In this document: positions 39,165 through 47,776 of the stretch, one piece after another
Layout: each line of letters starts with the position of its first letter
Numbering within the stretch: the first letter of the stretch is position 1
Assembly (NCBI GenBank): GCA_030849075.1
Contig: JASAOO010003448.1
Span: 1 to 64,000 of the forward strand
DNA: 64,000 bases
Source: Zelonia costaricensis
Taxonomy: Eukaryota; Euglenozoa; Kinetoplastea; Trypanosomatida; Trypanosomatidae
Reading direction: 5' to 3'
The notes under the pieces: generated by a model
Databases searched by the model: none
Told to the model about the DNA's origin: nothing
Seen by the model: the letters and a program-made list of their open reading frames with translations, nothing else
Position numbers and translations under genes: made by a program

Positions 39165-40574
39165 ATGCTGGGGGAGTGCGTCGAAGGGGCGCTGGTGCGC
39201 AGTGCTGTGCTGTACTGGTGCGCGTCCGCCCTCGCACTGGCGATGCGCCTTGCCTGCTCCGACTTCGCCGCGCTCTCCGCCTACGGAGGGCGGAGCAGCG
39301 TAGCGGCGTCTGCGTCTGCGTCGGCGCCCTCGGGTTCCGGCCTCTCGCCACCGCTGCCCTCTCCGAGCCGCGCCGGCGCGCCGTACACGCAGTGGGCGAG
39401 TGCTTCGGTTCGCTGGCTGGCATCCTCGCGACTCGGGCACACGCGCGTGGCACGTCGCCAGAGCTTTAGCGCGTTCTACATTACCGGCCTCGCCACCTCC
39501 ATCACCCTGCTTCTGGCCCGCTGGACGGTCGCAGGAGGGGCAGTGGGGGACTCCTTGTCGCCATCTTCTGGGCCCCTTCCGATCACCAGCGCTCCGCTGG
39601 CTCTCTTCACGCTGCACTGTGCTGTGCGGCTGGCCGAGACGCGCCGGGTGCAGCGCTTCCGCCGTGACGACGACGTCACCCTCTTCGCCGCTGTGGCGGG
39701 CAGCAGTTTCTACGTGGCGGCGGCCATCTCCAGCGCCGCGCCGGTGCACAGCCGCACGCCACACTCGGCGCACTGGCTGCACCGCTCGCTGGTCGTTCGC
39801 ACCGTCTTTGCCGTCGGCGTCGCGGCGCACTTGTCGCTGCAGGCCGTGCAGGTGGTGGCGCACACCATCCTCGCTCACTTGCGCCCCAAGCAGCTCGATG
39901 CGGAGGCCACAAACAAACGAAGCCCCGCGGCCGACTGGGAGGAAGGGGCGTGGCGGCAGGTGCTGACTCGGGTGTTGAGCCCCGCTGGCACGGCACAAAA
40001 CGGGGCTCCCGGCGGCCAGCGAGTCGGCGCGGTCTCTGCCACCGCCCCGGAGCTGCGCGGTCCATGGCGCCGCTACCGCTACCCCTACACCTGCAACGCC
40101 TGCTTTCGCGTGGCCCTCGACCCGCACTACACGTGCGAGGTGGGCATGTACGCAATCAACACCGTTCTGCTCTTCCTGTGCGTGTTTCCCGACGCAGCAC
40201 CGCCGTCGGCGCGCGGTGGACGAGGGGTGTGGGGCTGCCTGGCAGCTGGCGATGGCGGCGGTGCGTCGCGGTGCTTCGCGTGCGGCAGTGTGCCGGGGTT
40301 GCCAGTGCTGGCCAGCCTCGGCGTCACGCTCTTCACCGCGGCTAATCTCAGCATCACCGCGGCGGGGCACCGGCGCTTCTGGATGAACGTGAGCGTCATA
40401 CGTCGGCGAGTTGCTGCCGCACTGCAGGCGTTCCTGAGCGAGGCTGCTGCGGTGCCGCGCAGCCGATCCGAGGCTGCCCCGGCAGAGGTGCTGCACGCGG
40501 CGGCGTGCCTGCTGGCCGAAGTGGCCACGGAAGAAGTCCTGCCAAAGTGGAACGTCTTTCCGCTTCTGTGGTGA
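39165..40574 (+). CDS. Polyprenol reductase, SRD5A3/DFG10 family
   Basis: This 469-aa multi-span membrane protein is probably the ER enzyme that saturates the alpha-isoprene unit during dolichol synthesis, which feeds N-glycosylation and GPI anchors. Family resemblance is by order of segments: SFSAFYITGLATS (first core span), ALFTLHCAVRLAETRRVQRF (compare the LHSLRRLFE region), and a span ending in QAVQVVAHTILAHLRP. A cytosolic RYPYTCNACFRVALDPHYTCEVGMY follows, with P-H-Y-x-x-E (His321, Glu325) matching the family P-[NH]-Y-x-x-E motif. The C-terminus LPKWNVFPLLW parallels the PKHRKAFLPFLF ending. At 469 aa it is longer than human SRD5A3 (318 aa); most excess is Gly/Ala/Ser-rich loops near residues 45-85, 240-300 and 340-370. 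The ATG at 39165 follows a splice-like AG by 2 nt. Confidence 0.8.
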   Translation: MLGECVEGALVRSAVLYWCASALALAMRLACSDFAALSAYGGRSSVAASASASAPSGSGLSPPLPSPSRAGAPYTQWASASVRWLASSRLGHTRVARRQSFSAFYITGLATSITLLLARWTVAGGAVGDSLSPSSGPLPITSAPLALFTLHCAVRLAETRRVQRFRRDDDVTLFAAVAGSSFYVAAAISSAAPVHSRTPHSAHWLHRSLVVRTVFAVGVAAHLSLQAVQVVAHTILAHLRPKQLDAEATNKRSPAADWEEGAWRQVLTRVLSPAGTAQNGAPGGQRVGAVSATAPELRGPWRRYRYPYTCNACFRVALDPHYTCEVGMYAINTVLLFLCVFPDAAPPSARGGRGVWGCLAAGDGGGASRCFACGSVPGLPVLASLGVTLFTAANLSITAAGHRRFWMNVSVIRRRVAAALQAFLSEAAAVPRSRSEAAPAEVLHAAACLLAEVATEEVLPKWNVFPLLW

Positions 40575-40940
40575 CGGCCTCGAGGAGGTGCAGGGGTGGT
40601 GCGTCCGTGTATGCGTGCGCGTGTGTGTGTGTCTCACACGGCACCGTGCCTTCAAGGTTTTGTTTCTCCCCCTTTCCGCTGCGATGGCCGAGTTGCGAAG
40701 CAGGAAAACGTTCACCCCCCTCCCCCCGCAATCAAGGCGAACCTGCTGGACAGCGAACCTACTCAGCAATGACATGCACTACAGGCCCCCCTCTCTCTTT
40801 CTTATAAGCGTGCTGAAAGGGAGGAGGAGGAGGAGCAACCTCGCGCGAACACACCGTGCTGGACTTTCTGTCGTCTTTGCGCTCGACTCCTCCCCTCCTC
40901 CGCGTTCTCATCTTTGGGCTAATTGGGTGGGGCTTCTTCT

Positions 40941-40965
40941 CACACACACACACACACACACACAC
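40941..40965 (+). repeat. (CA)n microsatellite
   Basis: A CA run of about 25 nt lies 260 nt before the ATG at 41223. Confidence 0.9.
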
Positions 40966-41182
40966 GTCGCAGTGCAGCTCTTTGCACTTCGACGACAACA
41001 ACACACAGAGACACGCACGTCACTACAGCGTCCCCTGTGCGAGGTGCGTGTGCGTCTGTGTGTGTGGGGTGGGCAGGAGCGGTGCAGCACCAATTCCATT
41101 CCTCTTCTTTCCTTCTCCGTCGGTCTCCGTGTGTGCATGGCGGACCAACCGCACCCATCGTCTTGCCATCACACCACATACG

Positions 41183-41208
41183 TCCCTCGTCTTCTCCCTC
41201 TCTCACAG
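41183..41208 (+). other. Candidate spliced-leader acceptor for the helical-repeat gene
   Basis: A C/T-rich tract ends in CACAG with AG at 41207-41208, 14 nt before the ATG at 41223. Confidence 0.5.
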
Positions 41209-41222
41209 TCAATCACATCACG

Positions 41223-43406
41223 ATGCCGCCGGTCGTGGGGTCGGGGTACACCTTCGCGGACTTCCTCCAGCGACTGGAGCGGAGTCCCGTGACGCACATG
41301 TCTCCACTGTACCACGAGCACCGCCTCCTCTTCGTGAACCGCCCCGAAATGCTGTCCAAAGCGGTGCTGTCCATCTCGTGGGAGCGCGGCCTGGCCATGC
41401 TGCAGGCCGCATACTACGCCCAGCCGGTGGCGGCCGAGACGTACCGCGCGCTGCTGGCCCGCATGCTGCGCCACAACCGCCACGTCACGCGTACCGGTGC
41501 CGGGCAGCTCGTCAGCTGGCAGGCCGCCATGTCCGTCATGAACGAGGCAGTGCTGGCGCACGGCACCTCGCTGCCCACCCGCGTCTCCATCTCCGCGCTG
41601 CGACTCCTCGCCCCGCATCGGCAGTGGCGCACCGCCATCGATGTGCTGAAGCTGAACCAGGCGAATGGGCAACTGACAAAGCCGATGCTGCTCGACGCGG
41701 CACACGCCTGCGCCACGCCCGACGCGTGGCGGCACGCGCTGCACTTCTTAATGCACCTGCACAAGCAGGACCCGCCGTTGCTCTTCAACGCGATCGAGAG
41801 CATGCGTCCACCCGGCACGACCGCCCTCACCGCCGCGGCGAGCGCACACGCGTTGCTGCCCTCCGTCCGCAAGGCCGGCGCACCGACGCCGGCGCAGCAG
41901 CACATCTTGAGTGTCCTGAACAGCGTCGTGGGCAGCGTGCCGGCCGGCGTAGCCCTGCGCGACCCCCTCTGCGCTTCGTATCTGTCCCACTTGCTGGCGA
42001 GCACGACGCTGCCGCCCGAGCTGAAGGTGCAGCGGGCGACGGCAGCTATGTCGCAGCTACCGTGGACGGCTGCCGTGTCACTGCTTGGCGACCTCAGCGA
42101 GCCCGCGCTGCTCTCCGACGCGGAGTGGACGCGCGTGCAAGGCACGCTGGCGCTCTCCGCGGGAGAAGGCGACACGAAGGGTGGCAGCCCGCAGCGCAAG
42201 AGGCGGCTCAGGGCGAAGGCGGCGAAGAAGCGGCTCAGGGCGAAGGCGGCAGCTGCGGCGGCGCCCTCCACCCCCACCGGCGCTCGTGGGGAGGAGAGCG
42301 AGAGCGGCGCGGCCGAAGGGAGCGACGCAGAGGGACTCGCGCCGCCGCCACACGCCAAGCGCGACGACGCCGTTGGCATGTCCTCGGTCGCCGAGACGCT
42401 CTTCGCTCGACTGGAGCTCGCGCACGCGTCACCGCTCACCGCGGCGGCCATGATGGCCGTCCTGGTTGAGAAGCTGCCGACGCCGGCCATGGCCGCTGCC
42501 TTTTTGCAGAGCTGCGCGACGCACCTCGCCCAGCCCGCCGCCGCCCCTCGAGCTGACGCGCTGGGCGCAGCTGGGCAGGGGGCTGCCACTACCGACGTTG
42601 GCTCTCTCGCCGCGACGCGGCACCCTGTCGTCGTCCACGCCCTCCTGCGCAACTGCGCCCAGGACGCGGACGGCTGGGCGACGGCGGTGCCGGTGCTGCT
42701 GGAGCGCAGTGCGGCGCTGGTGCCCACTCCCGCCGCGCTTCTCAGCGGGCTGGTGCGGCAGCTGCGGCAGGCAAAGCAGGTTTCGCTTGCGGTTCGCTTG
42801 CTCCACGAACACGTCATACCATCTGGCAGCGTGTTGACGCCGGTGGCGTGGGAGGACATGCTGGAGTGCGTCTTGGCACACAACCGGGCCCTGCGCGTGC
42901 GTGCCGAGGAGGCGGCACGGGCTTCAGCAGCGGCCCCACCCGCCGCAGTGCTGCGTGTGTCTGGGGTGCACTGGGTGTCCGCACTCAGCTGGGCGACAAC
43001 ACGGCAGGCTGCCGCAAGTGAGGATCGTATCCAGCTAACCGGCACGGGCCCCTCCAGCGGGGCCGCGGCACGCCGCCCTCTCGAGGTCGTGTCGCTGGAG
43101 CGCCCCCTGTCGCCCAAGATGCTCAGTCTCCTCGTGAACATCTGCGTGCTGGGCGGCAGTCCACAGGGCGCCCTCCACGCCCTCGGCTACGCGCGCCGCG
43201 TCGACAAGACGGAGCTGCCGAACACAGCTGAAATACGCGCGTTGCTGTACTGCATGCAGTACAGTCGCCCGATGGAGGCGGAGGCGATTGTGGAGCAGTA
43301 CGCGAGGCGCGAGGGCGAGGCGGCCGCGCTGCCCCTCCGTCACCTGCTGCGTCTGATGGGCGAGGGCGCCGCATCGCCAGACGCGGAGGGGTCCTCTCAG
43401 GGCTGA
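41223..43406 (+). CDS. Helical-repeat (PPR-like) protein, function unknown
   Basis: This 727-aa protein starts at the ATG at 41223. The reading frame continues 100 codons upstream, but through CA-repeat leader. It is mostly alpha-helical, with repeated paired helices carrying Trp near the turn: SWERGLAMLQAAYY, SWQAAMSVMNEAVL, QWRTAIDVLKLNQ, AWRHALHFLMHLH, GWATAVPVLLERS. The spacing of about 35 residues is typical of the divergent pentatricopeptide-like proteins that kinetoplastids use in mitochondrial RNA processing and ribosomes. The middle (residues 320-385) is a low-complexity insert with two copies of RLRAKAA and an acidic Glu/Ser stretch. The basic insert could act as a nuclear or nucleolar signal, so organelle targeting is not assured. 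No clear presequence is visible. Specific role is unknown. Confidence 0.78.
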   Translation: MPPVVGSGYTFADFLQRLERSPVTHMSPLYHEHRLLFVNRPEMLSKAVLSISWERGLAMLQAAYYAQPVAAETYRALLARMLRHNRHVTRTGAGQLVSWQAAMSVMNEAVLAHGTSLPTRVSISALRLLAPHRQWRTAIDVLKLNQANGQLTKPMLLDAAHACATPDAWRHALHFLMHLHKQDPPLLFNAIESMRPPGTTALTAAASAHALLPSVRKAGAPTPAQQHILSVLNSVVGSVPAGVALRDPLCASYLSHLLASTTLPPELKVQRATAAMSQLPWTAAVSLLGDLSEPALLSDAEWTRVQGTLALSAGEGDTKGGSPQRKRRLRAKAAKKRLRAKAAAAAAPSTPTGARGEESESGAAEGSDAEGLAPPPHAKRDDAVGMSSVAETLFARLELAHASPLTAAAMMAVLVEKLPTPAMAAAFLQSCATHLAQPAAAPRADALGAAGQGAATTDVGSLAATRHPVVVHALLRNCAQDADGWATAVPVLLERSAALVPTPAALLSGLVRQLRQAKQVSLAVRLLHEHVIPSGSVLTPVAWEDMLECVLAHNRALRVRAEEAARASAAAPPAAVLRVSGVHWVSALSWATTRQAAASEDRIQLTGTGPSSGAAARRPLEVVSLERPLSPKMLSLLVNICVLGGSPQGALHALGYARRVDKTELPNTAEIRALLYCMQYSRPMEAEAIVEQYARREGEAAALPLRHLLRLMGEGAASPDAEGSSQG
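42204..42250 (+). repeat. 27-bp period tandem repeat inside the helical-repeat gene
   Basis: Two copies of a 20-nt block beginning CGGCTCAGGGCGAAGG start at 42204 and 42231. They encode two RLRAKAA units in the basic low-complexity insert near residue 328 and keep the reading frame. Confidence 0.85.
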
Positions 43407-44386
43407 GGCGGTGGTGCCTGCGCGCGCACGCAGATCTGGTGGTATCGTTAAGCACCGTCACGCCTGGGTGCGTCGCTGCTGCAGCGCCTGCTCAGCGCGC
43501 GCCCCGTCCACGCAGCAGCAGCAGCGGTGCACAGGAGCCGCCAGTTCTCACAGAAGCGGTGTTCGTGTCTTTGGGGAGTTCTGCCTCGGCACCCGCCTAA
43601 CAACGCACCAGCACACCAGCAAACCGAAGACGACGGAGCCAACGGCAAGGACCGTGACGGTGTCCGGGTGTCGACCGCAGCCGCCTGAGCGCTGCGGTTA
43701 CCTCGCCGCATGCGTCAGGCGCACTCCGCTGCGACGGTGCTGACGTGAACTCGCACACGCCAGCCATCTTCTCTTCCTCCATTGTGCATGCCGACGTATC
43801 ATGAGCGCGTCAAGAAGCCGCGTTAAGCCTGAGCTCCCGAGCTTTCCGGCGAGCATGCTTTCACTATCGCCCCTCCACATCTACGCGTTCGTTTCTGCCA
43901 CCCGCCCACTGCCTTGTTTTTCTTTTTTTGTCTGTGTCGCGACTCGTTACAATCCTCAAGGCCCGCTGGCTCGCCACCACGGTTTAGGTAGTTCGCGCTG
44001 TAGCCACTCCTCACAGAGCTTCCCTCCTCCCGCTTTGTCCCGCCCCTTCTCAGTAGGGTGCCTTCCGCCATCGCTGCTTCTCTTCTCTCGTTCCTTTTTC
44101 TGTTTGCATCTCACAAAGGGAACCCCCCGGCCCCTCACACACACACATACACACACACTCTCTCTCTCTCCTTTCCAGCCCCAGGAGGACGCAACTGCAT
44201 TTCCTTCGTCAACCACATCCACACCCCTCTTCTCAAGGCGATCTTCATCGAGTCTTGTAGCTGGTGTGTGCGCGCAGCTCGCGAATAGTCAAGACCTCTC
44301 CCACGCATCCGTGGAGGCGACAATTCCTCTTTTCCCGTTGCCTTACCCCCCCCTCCCCCCGCCGCCGCCCCGCTGCTCCGGCCCAC
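43407..44386. other. Intergenic region
   Basis: No gene is seen. A short CA run near 44140-44158 is followed directly by a CT run and a splice-like AG at 44177-44178. A C-rich tract lies at about 44345-44372. Confidence 0.6.
44159..44178 (+). other. Candidate spliced-leader acceptor for MIC10
   Basis: An alternating CT tract ends in TTTCCAG with AG at 44177-44178, about 208 nt before the ATG at 44387. Confidence 0.5.
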
Positions 44387-44686
44387 ATGTCGTCGAACGC
44401 CAAGCAGACGCCGGTCTCGTCGGACGAGAAGTGGGACCACTCCCTCGAGACGATGATTCGCAAATCGACGATTGGGTTTGCCATCGGCATCCTCCCCGGT
44501 CTCCTGCTCGCCCGCTCACCGGCAGCGCGCAGCGCGATCATTGCCCTCTGCACCGGCATCGGGAGCGGCATCGCCTACGGTGAGGCTCGCTACCTCTTCG
44601 ACCACGACATCATGTTCGACAAGCGGCACCTCATTCAGGTCCAGGTGAGCAGCCAAGCCAGCGGCGCACAGAAGTCGATCGAGTAA
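44387..44686 (+). CDS. MIC10: MICOS complex subunit MIC10
   Basis: This 99-aa protein matches MIC10 in size and pattern. MIC10 is the inner-membrane wedge protein that oligomerises to bend crista junctions. After a short hydrophilic head, D-E-K-W-D-H-S-L parallels the conserved x-K-W-D-x-x-L motif. The first hairpin span carries Gly30, Gly34 and Gly38 (GFAIGILPG). A short charged loop with Arg43 and Arg48 follows. The second span carries the G-x-G-x-G-x-x-x-G series Gly57, 59, 61 and 65 (GIGSGIAYG), the motif needed for oligomerisation. The tail YLFDHDIMFDKRHL corresponds to the family C-terminus. Trypanosomes are reported to have two Mic10 paralogues. Both glycine motifs are intact here, so this copy looks capable of oligomerisation. 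The ATG at 44387 is preferred over 41 upstream in-frame leader codons. Confidence 0.85.
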   Translation: MSSNAKQTPVSSDEKWDHSLETMIRKSTIGFAIGILPGLLLARSPAARSAIIALCTGIGSGIAYGEARYLFDHDIMFDKRHLIQVQVSSQASGAQKSIE

Positions 44687-44750
44687 AGAGAAATACCTAT
44701 TTCCATATTTCTTTTCGGGTCAACGTGTGCGGCTGTACTCGTGCGTGTCT

Positions 44751-44769
44751 GTGTGTGTGTGTGTGTGTG
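44751..44769 (+). repeat. (GT)n microsatellite in MIC10 3' UTR
   Basis: A GT run begins about 65 nt after the MIC10 stop and continues as an interrupted GT/GC tract to about 44782. Confidence 0.9.
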
Positions 44770-45470
44770 CGTGCGTGTGTGTCGGTGGATGGCTGGGTTG
44801 GGTGGTGAAGAAGTGGGTTTTGAGCGATGGCGCCGGCCGCTTCTCGTAGTCAGCAGAGGCGCGATTCCGTTTGCAAGTACCGACACGAAAGGGAGTCATG
44901 CACTCTAGTAGGCTGGTGCGCACTCTACGGAAAGCGAACAAACAGAAGGTGTCTCGGCCACGTTGAAGGCAGGGGTGATCGGCAATGGAAGTCAGGCAGA
45001 GAAAGGACACGGGACCCCAAGGGTCTTGTTGAGCGATGCGATGAGCACAGCTTCGTACCCGCCATCACGCAGCACCGTGTTTGGAATGCACCCGTGCGAT
45101 GGCTTCCCCCCGCTCTCTTTCTCGAACTTGCCGCTGCGTCCGCCACGAGGCCGCTACCTCCTCCTCCTCCTCTCTGTCATGTGCGGTTGTTGCCCACGGG
45201 CTGGCCAACGACCCAGCACGACTTCACGTTCCCCCAAAGTCTCCCCCTCTCGTACGTTCCCGCTGCCCTGCTCCGAGATGCCTGTCACACCGCGTCACAC
45301 AAAACTCATGGGCTACACAGCACCACAACACGCAGACGCGCACACGCCGCCGTGTCATCGGCAAGAAGCTGCTGGTAACGCTGAAGCCGCAAAAAACGAG
45401 AAGAGAAGGAAGTGATCCACAGTCCGACTTCACACGCGGCCAGCAAGAGCACTGACCTGCGCGCACCGGT

Positions 45471-45496
45471 CGCTCTCTCTCCCCCCTCGGATTCAG
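45471..45496 (+). other. Candidate spliced-leader acceptor for the GNAT gene
   Basis: A C/T-rich tract ends in TTCAG with AG at 45495-45496, 32 nt before the ATG at 45529. Confidence 0.45.
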
Positions 45497-45528
45497 TCGA
45501 TCGACACCACAACCAGCGCTTCGTCATC

Positions 45529-46293
45529 ATGACCTCCGCTACCGCCGCACCCGAGGAGGTGAGGGCCCTTTTCGGCTACCCATGCAAGAGCTTCATTGTG
45601 CGGGCTGCCCTCGAGGGGCACATGGGGTTCGTCAGGGTAACGGGCCGCGCCCAGGACAACAGCCTCGCCGCTCGCATCACGGTGGGGGTCTTGACGTATC
45701 TAGCCGGCACCCCCACCGCGGCGCTGCTCGAGCGCGTGGCATCTCCGATTTTGGTGCCCCTGGGGCCGGACTGGGAGCCCCTAATCGAGGCGCACCTGCC
45801 GGCGCTGGCACCGTACACGCGCCACCCCATGACCGCCGCGCTGTCCTCCTTCGATGTCGCGCAGCTTCAGCGCTACGTTGACGGGCTGCACATCGAGTAC
45901 ACGATGAGGCCCATCACAGCGGCGCTGGCAGCGCAGACGCTCGCCATGGACTGGTCGAGCGACCTGTGCGGTAGCTTCGCAGACCCCGCCGACTTCGCGT
46001 CGCGCGGGCTCGGGTTCGTTGCCGTGCACGCGGAGACGGGCGAGATTGCGGCTGGGGCCGCGAGCTTTGCCGTCTGCGACGCCGGTATCGAGGTGGAGGT
46101 GGACACAGCGGAGGCGCACCAGCGGCGCGGCTTGGCGCTGGCCTGCTCGGCGCGGCTCATCATCGAGTGCGTGCGGCGCGGCCTGTACCCGAACTGGGAC
46201 GCGCACGTGCCGCATTCGGCGCACCTGGCCGAGAAGCTGGGCTACAAGCGAGGCACGCCCTACACGGCGTACACAAACGAGCTGCCCGCGTGA
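45529..46293 (+). CDS. GNAT-family acetyltransferase, bacterial-type
   Basis: This 254-aa protein has a C-terminal GNAT fold resembling the family Pfam calls GNAT_acetyltran, known mainly from bacteria (ZmaR-related). Motif A is VDTAEAHQRRGLALACSARL, with Q198-R-R-G-L-A203 as the acetyl-CoA pyrophosphate loop. The next segment IIECVRRGLYPNWDAHVPHSA and then LAEKLGYKRGTPYTAY follow the characteristic family order (R-G-L-Y-P-x-W-D-A, then L-A-E-K-L-G-Y). The N-terminal 130 residues are the less conserved half. The substrate is unknown. The resemblance to bacterial proteins makes an ancient horizontal acquisition possible, but base composition is like its neighbours, so any transfer is not recent. 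The ATG at 45529 is preferred because the upstream in-frame codons lack a methionine. Confidence 0.85.
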   Translation: MTSATAAPEEVRALFGYPCKSFIVRAALEGHMGFVRVTGRAQDNSLAARITVGVLTYLAGTPTAALLERVASPILVPLGPDWEPLIEAHLPALAPYTRHPMTAALSSFDVAQLQRYVDGLHIEYTMRPITAALAAQTLAMDWSSDLCGSFADPADFASRGLGFVAVHAETGEIAAGAASFAVCDAGIEVEVDTAEAHQRRGLALACSARLIIECVRRGLYPNWDAHVPHSAHLAEKLGYKRGTPYTAYTNELPA

Positions 46294-47449
46294 CGTGGGC
46301 GCTGTACATTTGATACCTTATTAAGGGCTGTGAGAGTTTCTCGTCCTGCTCTCCGCCCCTCGACTCGGTGTCTTCCTCCCTCACTTGTCTCTGCCCGGCA
46401 TCCGCTTTGCGCCTTCAGCCGCTCCCCCCTCCCCTCACACAGCAGCATTGAAGCGCGCCTCCGAGTCTCGCCGTCCGACGCGTGCATGTGCTTGTGTGTG
46501 TGTGTGTGTGTCTTTAGGCCTGAGGGACGCTTGGAGAGGGCCAAGGGGTGGTGTGGGGGCAGATGGGTCTTCTTCTCCTGTGCGCTATCCACATTCTTGA
46601 CTCGCAATTCCCTCGCTCTGTCCGTGTTCGCTTGTTCTCTGTGGGGGCACAGAGTTTGCCGAAGCGCCTGTTCACATCCCCCTCACTCTCTCCCCTCGGT
46701 GTTCTTCGCTTCTTCGTGCACAGAACAGAAGAAAGCGCACCTCTTGGTAAAAGCTTGTCGAAGGGGTGGGGTGGCCATCCCCCCGTCACCATTTCTAGTC
46801 AGATACCTTGGTAGCTTCCTTCTGCGTTCAAGGACCCCGCGCATCAACGGCGAAGTGTCGAGGGAACCGTGAGAGTCGGTGACAAGAGATATGATCTGCC
46901 CACCTGGGCCCGAGAGCCATGGTGGCTTGAGCACGAAACAGGGCGCCTCACAAGGACCATCACGTGCCTCACGCGAATACCCCCGCTTTGGGACAGAATC
47001 CTGGTGTGGTGCATCGGAAGGCCTAACGGTCTTGATTGTTTCTCCAGCTCAACTTTGTCAAGCACTCCATCGCTCCCTTCTCACACAATACCTTCGAATC
47101 ACATAGCAGCGAGCCTCAAGTGTTCTCCCCTTCACTTTCTCTTGGCCTTTTCTCTCTGCGCGAGGGAAACACAGCACCCAAAGCGGAAAAGAAACCCACC
47201 CGCCCGCACCTTATTTTGTGTCCTTTTTACAATGTCGTGAACTTGGCAAAACCGAATTGACGAGCAAACCGTTTTTGAATCGCACTTCGTATTGGTTTTT
47301 CTTCTCTTGCCCCCCTGTTTCCTTCCCCCTGTCTTTTCTTCTTCTTTTCATCTTTCCTTGTTTTTTCTCATCGCGTTTTCTCGCTTTGCTTACCTCTCTT
47401 CTCATTGACTGTACGCATGGATGGATGCAGTGTTTTGTCTTGACTTGTC

Positions 47450-47776
47450 TTGCTTTGTTTTTGGTGTTTTGAAGTCTACCATTGTCCTACCTGTGGCACA
47501 AATCGTACCGGAAAGGAGGTTGTAGCGGAGCACAAGGCGTGCCATGTTTCCTCCACAAATTCCCTACGTTGTGCATTTGCCTTTTCTAAGCTCCAGTTTT
47601 TAGTGTTTCCGTGGATTTTCTTGTGTATTATTCGTTGCCTCAGAGAACAGGCTGCTGGCGCAAGCGCGCAAAACCGACAGAGATCGGAGTACTCCGTCTC
47701 GATGGGGCTGTGTGTGAACTTGTCAAACCGGGTTTCGTGGCCGGAAGCAAGCGCAAAGAGGGGTTTGAACCCCTAA
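47450..47776 (+). pseudogene. Possible retroposon remnant with C2H2 zinc finger
   Basis: A frame closed upstream by a stop at 47441 and opening without an ATG encodes a perfect C-x2-C-x12-H-x3-H motif (CPTCGTNRTG...EHKACH) at 47483-47545. The ingi/L1Tc clade of kinetoplastid non-LTR retroposons carries C2H2-type fingers at the C-terminus of its polyprotein, and degenerate copies (DIREs) are known in Leishmania. The local drop in G/C and absence of a start support a decayed insert. No reverse transcriptase or endonuclease motif was recognised nearby, so this is tentative. Confidence 0.3.

Larger units (their letters stand above)
40575..41222. other. Intergenic region
   Basis: No gene is seen. 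A short GT run (about 40621-40632) lies after the upstream stop and a CA run (40941-40965) ahead of the next gene. C/T-rich DNA reaches the splice-like AG at 41207-41208. Confidence 0.6.
44687..45528. other. Intergenic region
   Basis: No gene is seen. A GT run follows the MIC10 stop (44751-44769). The stretch 44820-45070 is mixed in composition, with fewer pyrimidine tracts. C/T-rich DNA resumes before the GNAT gene. Confidence 0.6.

Noticed and set aside
39054..40775. 573-codon minus-strand open frame
   Set aside because: It is antisense to the polyprenol reductase gene; the translation is Arg/His/Gln-rich and extends into microsatellite-like DNA.
40856..42469. 537-codon + strand open frame overlapping the helical-repeat gene
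   Set aside because: It is an alternative frame of the real gene at 41223; the translation is Arg/Ala/His-rich with no repeat pattern.
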